Assembly: GCA_016165875.1 (NCBI GenBank)
Contig: JABBOT010000027.1
Span: forward strand, 1-64,000
Reading direction: 5' to 3'
Source of the DNA: Acanthopleura granulata
Taxonomy: Eukaryota > Mollusca > Polyplacophora > Chitonida > Chitonidae
Length of the DNA stretch: 64,000 bases
Shown here: positions 48,316 through 58,900 of the stretch, piece after piece
Layout of the letters: each line of letters starts with the position of its first letter
How positions within the stretch are numbered: the stretch's first letter is position 1
Translations under genes and position numbers: made by a program
Notes under the pieces: generated by a model
Seen by the model: the letters and a program-made list of their open reading frames with translations, nothing else
Told to the model about the DNA's origin: nothing
Database searches by the model: none

Positions 48316-49269
48316 AGTGGAAGCTGTGTGCCGGGGTGGGGTGCTCCGCCAGGTGTTCCTCGCGGACAATACCGAGCTGCGGGTCATCTAGCTGATAGTA
48401 CAACACAGGCTCGTCAGGTTTAGTTACCGAGCGTCCAGGCGATACGCATCTTGGGACCACACTTGATCAGTCGGCCGACGGCGAGCACCCTGCAGCTCGC
48501 CGGGTTGGTACAGATAGCGAACGCTAATCCCAGAAGGGACCTCATGAAGGCCAACAGGACGGCCTGGAATAGTGGAGGAGGACCTTTGTGCCATCGTTTT
48601 TCTCTTGATGGCCTCAGAAGGCCAGTCAGTAGGGTCACTTCTCCGTTCAAAGCCGCCACGACTGCGGGTAATCGTTTCACCCACTCAGAAAAACACCCAG
48701 AAGGGAGCCACATCTCTTGGGCGTATTGGTGCCTGAATAGTCGCTCGGCTAAGGTTCGGTTGAGGTGTTCTACGACGCCTTGGTCTCTGTCAATGTCCAC
48801 ATGCCCAAGCCTGATAGAAACCCCATGCTTCGCGAGCAACTGGTTGACTGCACCCATGAACTCCCTCCCAGGGTTGACCTGAAGCATGTTAGGCCACCTC
48901 CGAGGCCCCCGCTTAAAGATACGGCCCAGGACATCTGCAACCTCTTTAGATTCTTTTGTCTTCAAAGGCTCAGCTGATTTGAATCGGCTGGCAACATCGA
49001 CCACTATGAGGGCATACTACTAGGTGCGCTTGCCCACCTTGTCGTGTGGCAGAAAGAGCAGGCCAGCTAGATGGACGTCATTTGGTGCAGGAACATCAAA
49101 TTTGGGTCGTGGAATATGCCGTGGGGATGGTAAGAAAATCTGCCGGATGGCTTGTTTTTTTAACCAATGGCGAGCTGTACCTTCAGAGACCTTGGCGTCC
49201 GAAGCTAGTTTCTTGATGGCGGCAATGCATTTCCAGTAACCCTAACAACCACAACTTACTGTCGGTCAT
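48316..49269 (-). pseudogene. Retroviral-type (DDE) integrase, inactivated
   Basis: Integrases of this fold insert element DNA into chromosomes. Blocks in order on the minus strand: an ATG at 49,267-49,269; a basic helix-rich N-terminal part (KKLASDAKVSEGTARHWLKK); the catalytic core with YALIVVDVASRF, LQVNPGREFMG and DQGVVEHLNRTLAE; then a basic C-terminal part with VRYLYQPGELQGARRR and RSVTKPDEPVLYY. Breaks: an early frameshift after about 10 codons, two consecutive TAG codons at 49,016-49,021, and at least two more frameshifts (near 48,640 and 48,440). Two of the three acidic residues are substituted (Gly at 49,062-49,064, Asn at 48,873-48,875); Glu at 48,768-48,770 remains. The longest intact piece is 194 codons (48,420-49,004). 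Confidence 0.85.
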
Positions 49270-50060
49270 GGTAGTAGGCACTATAAGCAAGGCATTCCAA
49301 CAGTCTGATCAGTCTCCAATAGACGGCAGCCACAGGCTCAGGCAGCTATCCGGTCGCCGCCCGGAGATTGGTCGGGCCCTTCAACACCTTTGCCGCGAAG
49401 CGAACACAAACAACCTTGCTAGACTGACTGCACTGGGCGAGCGTATTACTTTGAAAGAAAAACAACTTGATGAGGCTACCGATGAGTTCTACAGGTGCCG
49501 CAGGGCAGAAGAATTGCGAGTCCTTCGGGATGAAAGAGCAGCTCGCCTCGAGGCCGTCTCTGCGACCTATGCAGCTCTGCGCAGATAAATCAGTCCGATT
49601 AGGTAAACAATCAGCCGCGTTCTTCATGAGGACAACTCTTGAACAACGCCTTCGGACTCTTTTCCGCGAACAGAGGGTCACCATAACCAGCATACTGCGT
49701 TGGGTTTGATCACGCCGACCCTAATGCTTGCGCTAACTGGTGGGGCGTCACCTGCTCCACTAACCCTGCCAACGAGTGGCTTTAAGGAGTGGGTAAAAAA
49801 GCAACTGCGGCCCTGGGGAGGCTTCTAGCTAAGCCCGCCGTTAAAGCCTCGGCGGCTCTTTCAGGTATCATAGGGAGCATCGTCTATTGGCTCTTCAGCA
49901 CAATAGGCAAGGCCGTGTGCTGGATGGCTGTGCTTAATGGCTCTGTACACGTCTCCCTCTGTAGTATTTCAGAAAAGGACAAACACATACAGGGTGCAGA
50001 TGAGGCAAGATGTATTCTGGTTATCAGTACAAGTCTACGTCTACATCCATCAATGTTGCC
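49268..50060 (+). pseudogene. Coiled-coil protein with hydrophobic C-terminus, frameshifted
   Basis: A first frame of 106 codons (49,268-49,588) is charged and helical, with heptad-like ARLTALGERITLKEKQLDEA and RAEELRVLRDERAARLEAVS. A second frame (to 49,709) continues the helix (LEQRLRTLFREQRVTITSIL). A third frame from 49,786 has a basic segment followed by the hydrophobic stretch GIIGSIVYWLFSTIGKAVCW, a probable membrane or packing helix. Three pieces in three frames indicate at least two indels. Its ATG overlaps the integrase ATG on the other strand. I recall similar coiled-coil/Gly-rich/hydrophobic proteins next to such integrases in invertebrate elements; the role is unknown. Confidence 0.55.
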
Positions 50061-50110
50061 AAGCACGGCTGAGATCCTCACTGGTACATTTACAACGTGC
50101 ACTGTATAAG

Positions 50111-50380
50111 ACACTACATCCTCCTCTCATGATCTACACTCATGGGAACAGTTTGACCAGTCCCGAGCAAAGCTGTACAACGCTATAGATAGTTTTATGC
50201 TTAAAAAGAATCGGATATTAGCTGTATTGGACTGTGAACTGTGGATGTAATTGTGATTAAAACTTGGCTCTTTATTTGCTAAATGAGTGTTTTATTTGGT
50301 CAAAATGGACAGTGATCATACATGTACAACTACAGGTATGGTTTTGTGCAGCGTAAACCTGTTATATAGTATAAAATGTT
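50111..50380. other. Flank of the viral relic
   Basis: Composition returns to AT-rich host-like sequence and no frame is supported. The right end of the relic cannot be placed more precisely. Confidence 0.4.
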
Positions 50381-50485
50381 CCCCCGGGCTTTGACCTGTT
50401 TCCCCCCACCATATTGCTGGCCGCCATCGTATATGTGAAATATTCTTGAGTAGAGAGTAAAACCGCAATCAAATAAATAAATAGT
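50381..50485 (+). mobile_element. SINE, 5'-truncated, plus strand
   Basis: CCCCCGGGCTTTGACCTG, CCCCACCATATTGCTGGCC, GTGAAATATTCTTGAGTA and the CAAATAAATAAATA tail match the common SINE family. Confidence 0.75.
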
Positions 50486-51524
50486 ATTATAACTAACCCG
50501 TACATCGTAAGCCTTGGGTGACATATATTTGGTGTCAACTAATGGTTGAATTTGTTCATGAACTTGACATGGCCTTACCTTTGCGTGACAGCAAAATTTT
50601 ATGTATCTTTTACTTTAAACAAAATGCCCTTTTACACATCTGCAATAGCTTTCTAGCATGGGGAATAGAATATTCTTTGCACAGAAAGTGATTTCGTTAA
50701 CTTTATGGCAGCCTCTAATGATGTCGGCAGGCAGGTCTATATGGACGTCAACTTCTACATGCAGTAGGACAGAAATAACACTTTCTTTTTTCACTTACTT
50801 CTCAACACTGTCTATATTCTTTATATCAGGACTAATTCAGAGCAGTTATAGTTTTAATATGTATGTGGACTTTGCGTTATGTGGACTTGACCCTTAACCT
50901 TTGAACCCTGATGTCCACAGAATCCTCTGTATACGTTAATATAGGTAAACATAAAACTGAGGTGTCTGCATACTTATGGGTCATGTACAGTACTGTATGT
51001 TATGAACTCATAGCACACGTTCACATATTCTTCCCAACATAAATTTCGTTACTGAGCCTAAGTGCTATCCCTGCCTTCGGTTACTTCTCCCCAGTAATGT
51101 TAAAAATACAGGGGAAAGACAAGTTTACAGGTTGAAGAAGCTAATTGAGTAATCCTAGGCCATTTCCACTCATTCAGCTGGACAGAAGTGAATGACAAAA
51201 AGCTGAAATGAAACTGATTTACATATATAAAACCAAGGTTGGGATTGAACCCATGAATCAAAGGAGGCATGTTTTGCCATCATCAAATGTTGTACATAAA
51301 GGCCTCTCTTGTTCATGACAATTCACTCTTGAGTGACTTGTAGCCACCTTGAAACCAGCTCATACTGACTTCACAATGAAATCAAGTGGGAAAACCTTGT
51401 CTGCTTGACATTAAACTGGTATTAACCAGCCAGTGGTCAAACATTTTAGCGTTAACAATGAGGTAACGATTATTTTCAGGGAAGTACTAACATCACTAAC
51501 GCATAATATCAGAAGATGTTCATC
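50486..51524. other. Gene-free stretch with a tRNA-like B box
   Basis: On the minus strand near 51,236-51,260, GGGTTCAATCCCA is a perfect B-box match. The matching A box is not convincing, so this is probably a SINE or tRNA relic. No exon was recognised. Confidence 0.4.
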
Positions 51525-51712
51525 ATTTATTTGATTCTTGATTTACGTCATACTCAAGAATATTTCACTTATTCGACGGCGGCCGGCATTATGGTGGGAG
51601 GAAACTGAGCAAAGCCCGGAAAAAACCCACGACCATCCGCTGGTTGCTGGCAGGCCTTTACACACACGGCTCAAGAGGAAGCCAACGTGAGCACCTAGTG
51701 ATAGGCTCTAAC
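51525..51712 (-). mobile_element. SINE, minus strand, head degraded
   Basis: TTTATTTGATTCTTGATTTA, GTCATACTCAAGAATATTTC, GGCATTATGGTGGGAGGAAA and CCCACGACCATCCGCTGG match the family in reverse. The tRNA-like head is truncated after AGGCTCTAACAT. Confidence 0.75.
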
Positions 51713-54290
51713 ATTTAATGTTACTGCTTGGAGCAGACAAGATGCCTAGAAGTACTCTTTTGCTTATTAATTTCATTACAAGCAATTCACTTTTGCAACA
51801 TGAAGCAAGAGTAAGTAACTCTGGTCTCCCTTTCGTTTTTGCACGCTTCAGCCAATGAATTCAAACAAAACTGATTTGAAAGGCATCTCTCCGTTTTATT
51901 TCAAACAAAGTGCAGAGTGATCTGAAAAGTTTCTAGATGTAATGATTTTCAAATCACTAATGGGATTAAAAATACTCAAGAGAGCAGTGATCACTAACCA
52001 CAGTAATCAAAGACATAAAAATTCAATGAATAACAATTTTTATGTTACCACCTCTGCAACAAGGGTTATTTGTTCTAGACAGGTGAAAACAAACACTTCA
52101 ACAAGCTTCCAGCTACAATAAGATTAAATTTTGTGCACAATAACATCATATTTCCATAAGGTTTTAGTGACAGCATTAATTACTACAATATTCATGTACT
52201 CACATAACAAGAACTTCTTAACACAAGCAGGCAGTTACGGAGCAACTGAGAAGTGAAATGTATCTATTTATATATAAATACATTGTGGTCTCAATAAATT
52301 CCAAAAGTAACAGTTCATGGTTTGGCAAGAAATGTTTTTTTTTTTTTTCCTCAATGTAGAAGTACTGGTATCACTAACTCACATCACAGACTGATCTTGA
52401 TGAATTTAAACACACCCTTTGGTGACAGATAACAGTGGAATGTGACGATTTAGGGTAAAAATTTGGACATCTAGTGGAGCAATGCACAGAGCTGCACAGC
52501 AAATATGAACTACTTCATTAAACAACTTAAAATTCCCCCCTCCATATATTTCTTCTGCTGACTTGTCAACTTACTTATGTGCCTGATAAACAAAATACTG
52601 AACTCTTTTTTTGTAAATTTACCATTGTCCTCTCAAAAAACGAAAATTTGCTTTGAAATTCAGTAATATTTTATTTTTTGGAATCTTTCTCTTTTCTGTG
52701 AAGTTCAGAAAAAATGTCTCAACACAATGAGTCCCTTTTGCTGACCATTTCTTTCTGTGATGCTTTTTACTGGTTCTTCTGACGCCCCCCCCCCCCCATG
52801 AAAAAAAATAGTTTCATTAAAATGAAAACACCACACAATTGTAAACATTGATGTCAAAACTTAAGTAATGTAACAGTTTCTCTTTGAAGATTAAGGGTAG
52901 CCTCATTTGAGTAGTCATTTGTGAACATGAACCATGTAATTTCATACAACTTGACTCCATTGCTGTTCTCTCGAAGGTCAACAAAGCCATATAATATCTA
53001 CACTAAAAATAAACATTTTTTGATATTATATTACTAAAATCTACCCTGACTTTCTTCACCACTTTGGCACACCTTGGGTATATCTGGAATAATACAAAAT
53101 TTCAAGTTGAAGGAATAAGTTGAAAAACACAACCTACCCAGTCTCGTATTTTGATAGTGGGCAGTGGTTTTGTACTGCCCAGGACGAGCCCTTAAATGTA
53201 TATGCCCCTGTACGTGTATCTATTTTATGACAGCCATTGCTAAATAATTTAAATATGTAAAAATATATACACATATAAATGTGTAAAAAGACAGACTGTT
53301 GAACTGGTCACATAACACGGACAGGTAAGTTACTCCATATGCAATGAAGGCCTGAACACACTGTGTAAAATGAATGGGTGTTTGCATGTAATTCTGTACT
53401 AAATGGTGTTTCAGGTTTTTGACAGCAACACCAGTGTACCTCTGAAGAAAACACATGCTCCTTGGCCAGAGTTAGGCTGCCTTATAATATAAAGAGAGAC
53501 AGCAGGATCTGAACCATTTTCTCATGTTAAGAATATTGTTTGACCACTAACCCATTCAATAAAAATTGAAATATTGCTTCTATAAATTTTTGCATGCACA
53601 ATTACAGATGGTAAAGAAGTTATACACAGTGCCATAAGAATTGATGCAGTACATTTAGGAGTTGGGTTGCATTGCTGATGTTTTGACTCTATATTTTGCA
53701 GTATTTCAGCAATATTTCAGTCCTCGGCCAACTACACCAGCAGGGTGTCCACAAAAAGCCATTTATCTGAAAACAGATGGATTTGAGCCCTGATCTCGCT
53801 GGTGAAAGGCTACACATCAACTTAGACCTATCGAGATTCCAAGGCCAATACATAAAAGTGATTTTGAGCTGAGATGGTAAAAACATGCAAAAACCATCCA
53901 ATTTTAGCAGCCACAACATGTAAGAAAAAAGATGTGCCTTCAGACAGTGTGACTCCTGTATATCCCTCCTAAGGAAGTTACAGGGAGGACAAGTATAAAG
54001 ATAGGTTAATTCTAGTACCGGTAATAAAATACACCCTAATTGCCAATTAAGCACAGCAGATTAACTCAATATATGCAGCCCCTGAGCTGTTGACTGATTA
54101 CAGTACTTAAATGTGTAGTAAGACAACTTCACTCACACTAAGAGAGATAAGAACACTACTTCTCCACACAGTAAATTCCTTTTATGCAAACCCATACACA
54201 GAAAACAGCAATGTCTGCAAGCATCATTCTGAAAGCTAAAAACCCTTGCACTACCTGCTACAACCATCCAGACAAATACTGATTTCTTAC
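51713..54290. other. Gene-free AT-rich region
   Basis: No exon is supported. A GCAGTATTTCAGCAATATTTCAGTC block at 53,697 (truncated here to GCAGTATTTCAGCAATATTT) and a related TAGCATTATTTCAGCTATAT at 54,962 look like fragments of another dispersed repeat. Minus-strand GGTTCAGATCC near 53,500 is tRNA-like. Poly-T (52,336) and poly-C (52,787) runs are present. The 121-codon minus frame at 53,689-54,054 lacks support. Confidence 0.4.
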
Positions 54291-54457
54291 CATCTCACTT
54301 GATGGCGTTTAACTCTTTCAACAGCCATAAGAAGTTTTGAAATTTTGGTCAGTTCAATGGTTGATTCATGCTGTCGGTTAACAGTTCTGTGGATATCTAT
54401 GTGATGACCAAGGTGATTGGCCAACAACTCTAATTCACCACCAGATAAAGCCAGAAG
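54291..54457 (-). CDS. Exon with possible tyrosine-recombinase-like C-terminal motif
   Basis: On the minus strand the exon lies between acceptor ACTTTTTCAG and donor GAGATG then GTAAGA; 167 nt, open throughout. It encodes LLALSGGELELLANHLGHHI, DIHRTVNRQ, and TIELTKISKLLMAVERVKR. I recall this (LA-H-x-GH, I/VHR, then a helix) as the C-terminal block of a widespread uncharacterised family in fish, corals and molluscs whose layout resembles tyrosine recombinases (GH followed by a Tyr). Here Asn sits where such proteins usually have Tyr (TVNR), so catalysis is unlikely. Either a domesticated gene or the intact piece of a decayed one; the pieces at 55,536-56,600 belong to the same family. Confidence 0.55.
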
Positions 54458-54493
54458 CTGAAAAAGTATATAAAAGCTACCATTAAATTAGTA

Positions 54494-54757
54494 CTTATTT
54501 ATGTATTTATTTGATTGTTAGTTTACGCCGTACTCAAGAAAAATTCACTTTTACGACAGTGGCCAGCATTATGGTGGCAGGAAACGGGGATGACCCGAGG
54601 GAAATCCACCACTATCCGCAGGCTGCTGGCAGACCTTCCCACGTACAGCCGGAGAGGAAGCCAGCATGAGCTTGAACTCACAGCGACCACATTAGTGGGA
54701 GGCTTCTGGGTCATTACGCAGAGCTAACGTGCTAACCAACAGAGCCACGGAGGCCCC
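54494..54757 (-). mobile_element. Full-length SINE, minus strand, with 8-bp target-site duplication
   Basis: The complete element reads on the minus strand from GGGGCCTCCGTGGCTC (A box) through GAGTTCAAGCTC (B box), GGTCTGCCAGCAGCCTGCGG and CATAATGCTGGCCACTGTCG to AAATAAATACATAAATAA. Flanking CCATTAAA at 54,480-54,487 and 54,762-54,769 is a target-site duplication. This shows insertion by target-primed reverse transcription using LINE machinery. Confidence 0.88.
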
Positions 54758-55535
54758 ACTCCCATTAAACAAGTTGAAATTGAGTTTCATTCTAAAACTG
54801 AAATTAACATTCATTACCAATCAATGAAAGAAGAAGTTACTTAGTTATTGTCGGTGACATTAAGGACCAAATAAAGAAAATTTCAACCAAAATTTAATCT
54901 AAATGCACATTTGAAAGCCATTTTTATTGGTTGGTTGGTTGACTGATGGTGAATTTTGTAGTTAGCATTATTTCAGCTATATGATGGCAGTGTATAGCAG
55001 TGAGAGGAAACCTGGGAAGTTGATGGCCCTAGGCCAGCTACAATGGCAGGCTATGCCATGAGGATCACAGGAACAATTCTATTTCTTTTTCCAGGAATCT
55101 GCATCATATCAAACCTGAAACAGAATTTTTTAATATATACCTAAACTTATACTATCACACTGTCAGTCTGTATCTACTGCTGGAGACTGAAGGTGGATGA
55201 AAGGTGTATGGTTGTTAAGTTAATGCAAGATTTCACAAAAATGTGTGACCATTCAACCACATGGCATATGAGCATCATTTCAATTACAGCCTCGATTCAA
55301 AACCAAAAGCTTACGTGAATCAAACTGATCACTGGAGTCATCAGAAAGGATGAGAACTGGGAAAACTATGTTGAATTATATCTATAGCATGCCCAATTTT
55401 GATGAACAAAATCTACATTTGGAACCTTTTACATCACAGGGTGAGAAAAAGTGAATTTAAGCACTCCATGAGACTTAGTTTCTGACTAAAATTCACTAAG
55501 TAACTCCAGAATCATGTTTGGCCAGAAATACTCAC

Positions 55536-55580
55536 CTTTACAACAGCTTTCTCTCTATACTCGACAAAGTCGACAGTCAT
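55536..55580 (-). CDS. Short exon-like frame with good donor
   Basis: On the minus strand, MTVDFVEYREKAVVK is followed exactly by a consensus donor (AAAG then GTGAGT). Two in-frame stops lie just upstream of its ATG. It is either a true first coding exon or, more likely, the last open part of the decayed gene that continues at 54,291-54,457, since splicing it to that exon preserves the frame. Intron length would be 1,078 bases and would contain the SINE at 54,494. Confidence 0.4.
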
Positions 55581-56600
55581 ACTAATTCACTATTCTCGAA
55601 TGTTTCCCATTGAGGTCGGCTGTTAAAAGGACTACACTCTTGCCATTTCCGCTCCTCTTCTTTTGTTAAAAAGAGTAATGGCCACAAAAAGAGCCTTGCA
55701 AAGCCTAGTCCAGCTTTTCTTGAGCTTGGATTCTTAAAGATTAAATATTGCCTCCTCGAGGATTTGCCTCCTGTATTTTTGTTCCTCGAGGATTTGAAGT
55801 GCCAAAGTAGAAATCTTATCTGTCCACTCAGATTCAAATGTTTCCTTGAAATCGATGACTTCTATCTTCATCCTGCCTCCTTTGGCCTGTCCTTTCTTCA
55901 TATCTATACACTTTGAAATAGAGTGACCAATTTGCAAGGCTAACAGGGTCCATAAAGAGACTTTGTTGCTTTCACAATGTCAACAAAATACTTGCAACTT
56001 AAGCCATCAAAGACTATGAGCTGTTTTATCAAGCTCTAGCAATAGTTTTGCAAGCTGCCTTAGTTTGGAGGATATGGTGTACTTTTTGACTAGCCTTCCT
56101 TCTCCAAAATAACTTGGTCTCTCTCAATGATGTTTTTAACAGGTTCTGGTCCAATGCTGTCAAGAACATCTCTCTTCAAGTTGTCATTTCTTTTGCCTGC
56201 TGATAAAATCTTCTCCATTCCTCTCACTAATACCATCCTACACCCAGTTGTAATAGAGGTACCAGTTTCTGTAGAATCATCATCATCATCAGAATTTTCC
56301 CAATTGTCAACACCCTAGCTGAAGTCACACACTGCCACTGCCACAGTTCAGCCTTGTCCATGAAGGCATAGCAATGCATGCAGGACAAGTAATCCTCTGC
56401 CACCTTTTCTAACGTTGGCCGTCTTGACACAATAAGGTCGCCGAAACCCCTCTTAAGCACTCCAATGTTATAGTGAAAGTTCCCTTAAAGCCGGTATTTT
56501 TCTGGCTAAAAAGCCAGTGTCTCTTCATCTTTGAACTTCTGGTTCAGTTTTATGAACACTTTTTAAATTCTTGCCATTTCACTTTCACTTGTTCACACCA
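55577..56600 (-). pseudogene. Decayed gene of an uncharacterised animal family (possible recombinase-derived)
   Basis: Ordered minus-strand blocks in changing frames: KGTFHYNIGVLKRG, IVSRRPTLEKVAEDYLSCMH with C-x2-C and a following ELW...C knuckle (56,227-56,500); MEKILSAGKRNDNLKRDVL and IGPEPVKNIIERDQVIL (56,101-56,236); ISSKLRQLAKLLLELDK (about 55,990-56,100); IGHSISKCIDMKKG and FESEWTDKISTLALQIL (55,734-55,937). The ELW-x2-W-x-C spacing suggests a degraded CCHC-like finger. Stops at about 56,020 and several indels break it. I recall this block order from predicted proteins in corals, fish and molluscs; whether it is a domesticated recombinase is inference. It shares strand and probable origin with 54,291-54,457; the central part of the protein is missing. 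Confidence 0.5.
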
Positions 56601-58529
56601 GCAACAAGCTTGTCTTTAATCATAGCTTCTGACATTATTTTCAACTATATACACAGGAATGTGCACATCTGGGTAAGCAGTAAATGGCTTAACATCATTA
56701 ATTTCTGAAATTAACAAAAAGAATTAATATAGATATATATATATATATAGATACTAATACTGTTTCAGTACCATAGTGTAATCAAAGTAATACAGCAATT
56801 ATCCTTGCAAGTTATCACTGCATTTTTCCCTTTGCAAGAAGTGCATTTATACAGTCATGCCTCTTCTGGCTATCTCTGCTCCCTTGGCAGTCAAGACCAA
56901 ATCCTAAACAGAAAACATTCAGCTTGTTTCCTGAACAGAAACCTTTATTCCTCATAGGTAACAACTGACATGAATTTCATTCACCTTATATTTTACTAAA
57001 TAAGAAATACATGTAAATCTGAAGAATAATTTTCTCATTTTGTTAAGTTGGGGTCAGTAATTATATAATATTACATGTGTGATGATTTATGACCTGTTTC
57101 TAGTGCTATTTTGTAAAGTTTTGAAAATTTGAAAAGCTTGCCAAGTTCAGTGGACATAGTGGCACTAGTGTTAGACAAGGTTATGGATGACAAACAGGAA
57201 GCACTACATGGTGGAAATGCATTGTTTAATAAAGAGGTGACGCTACCTAGGTCATGTGTTCCTGTTCTGATAACAATGAACTGTTTCCTAATCAGGAAAC
57301 ATTGCACAAATGTTTCCAAAACAGAGAACATTAAAGTAAGTTTGCAAAATAGGAAGAAATGCAAAAGTTTCTTAAAAAGAAAACAACTGTAAAAACATAT
57401 TAAATTCAAAAATTCAGGGCTTCCACTGGTCACCATAGGAAATACAGGACGAAATACAGGACACTTTTTAGAAAAGAACAAAACAAAACAAAACAGGACA
57501 AATATAGGACATACAAACAGAATATGGGACAGATTTCAAAGATGTCCATAACCCGGGCAGAGAGGGAATATCATGATTAGGGGTTTTTGAAGGAGTCAAA
57601 CCAGCTATTATCTCCGACCAATGTTACCCTATATTCCTCGGGGAGCTCTGGTATTTCAGACAACTGCAGATATGATTCAGATGACTTCAGGTAGGTAAAA
57701 CTATAATAGGAAGCAAGGATAAACTGCATGGAATGATTTGTCGCTTCTTCATTCAAAAATTTGTAGCTTTAGAAAGAAACAGAATAACCAATCCAGCCCC
57801 ACAAGCAAGGGTCCAGGGGCCATCTAGGCTTGGGGCATGGAGTTGTGTTAAGGATCACAGTTGTGCAATAACTCATAGTGTCAGGAGACTGAATGTACTG
57901 ACTTGCTATTTATACACAAGTGGGCTTCTCCTGTACATACATAAACACGTATGTCTGTTCTAGACATAATAAAAACACAAAAACTACAATCTTTTACATG
58001 TAAAATCCTTGTCTATACCATTTAGTGTACATGTATTCCTCTATAAGGGAAATCAATTATATCCCATAACTACCTCACCTACGAAAAAACAAATCTGAAA
58101 ATACTGTATGTACGCAAACTTTTGTATGGCATATATGCCACAGTGGAAAGTTCAGCTACCACTCTCGATCTGACAATCAGCAGCCAACTCAAGATTTTAT
58201 GACAAAAATGTAAACAAACATCCTGATGAACTCAAACTGCTCTTTACAAGAATTCATATAATTTTTTTTTTTTTTTTAATTTATACAAACTCAGAAGGGA
58301 TTACATTAAACACCATATAAAACATATTAAGAAACACACAAGGAACTAGGAATAAAATTTGCGTGCAAGTAAAAACAATGGAAAATTTTCTCAACATGCA
58401 GATTCTGCAGATGGAGGGAATGATTAAGAATAAGTGACATCTTTCTCATGGGAGAATGAGATATTGGCCTCACTGAATACCACCAAAGCTGTGGTGGTTC
58501 CGTGGGCACGCCAACAACACACAATGCGG
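56601..58529. other. Gene-poor stretch with one candidate plus-strand exon
   Basis: Mostly AT-rich non-coding sequence, with a (TA)n run at 56,733. At about 57,590-57,689 (+) an open frame ending SSGISDNCRYDSDDF is followed by a donor (TTCAG then GTAGGT). It lacks a clear acceptor or partner exon, so support is weak. Short ACAGGAC repeats occur at 57,447-57,510. Confidence 0.3.
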
Positions 58530-58900
58530 GAACAAAATTACGGGGAGATAACCCACTTTTCCGGAAGGTCTATGGTAATTTCACACAGAACACCCACCAA
58601 AAACCGTATTACCTAATTTTTGCTGGAACAAATAACACATCGTGTCAAATAACTACATGTCTGGACTACAACATATCCAAATATCATCATAGGTTGGCCA
58701 CCATTTTCTCAAAGTAAATCAGCTGTCATAGATGTACTAGCATCCTGTCGCCACAGAAACCTGCTGTAGGGATCACTTGTTCATTTCATGATATTTTTCT
58801 CTGTTTAATTCTGCCACCAAGTAATTCACTTTTTTTCAACCTTTCTTTGAAGTGTGTTGAAGTTATGCCCAGTAATTTTGACAGAGACATAGCCAATCAC
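58530..58900 (-). repeat. R2 dispersed repeat, copy 3, minus strand, rearranged
   Basis: Reverse complement of R2: GTGAAATTACCATAGACC region, CATATCCAAATATCATCAT, CCATTTTCTCAAAGTAAATC, CAAGTGATCC-type block, and TTTTTTTCAACC. The segment TTTGAAGTGTGTTGAAG near 58,850 has the opposite orientation relative to the rest of the repeat, compared with the copies at 5,030 and 6,800, so the copy contains an internal inversion or is flanked by an inverted end. Confidence 0.7.

Larger units (their letters stand above)
44617..50110. mobile_element. Decayed virus-like mobile element (Maverick/Polinton/adintovirus-like)
   Basis: About 5.5 kb, distinctly more GC-rich and gene-dense than the flanks. Frames on both strands include a retroviral-type integrase, an SF1 helicase C-terminal half with an HNH-like module, a coiled-coil plus membrane protein, and at least four unrecognised frames. 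Every frame is interrupted by frameshifts or stops. I see no B-family polymerase, capsid, protease or packaging ATPase motif, so the copy is either heavily deleted or of a lineage lacking them. Assignment rests on the integrase and on co-occurrence of these genes, which I recall from invertebrate genomes; it was not tested. Termini and target-site duplication were not identified. Confidence 0.65.

Noticed and set aside
48116..48882. Long frames overlapping the integrase on the opposite strand (143 codons at 48,451 plus) and past its end (114 codons at 48,116 minus).
   Set aside because: The first is antisense shadow of the integrase. The second contains the true integrase tail, but its distal part is antisense to the helicase-HNH segment.
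57071..57481. 136-codon minus frame rich in Phe/Cys/Leu.
   Set aside because: It has no splice context, motif or family resemblance. Composition follows from the A-rich complementary strand, and the plus strand is also open.
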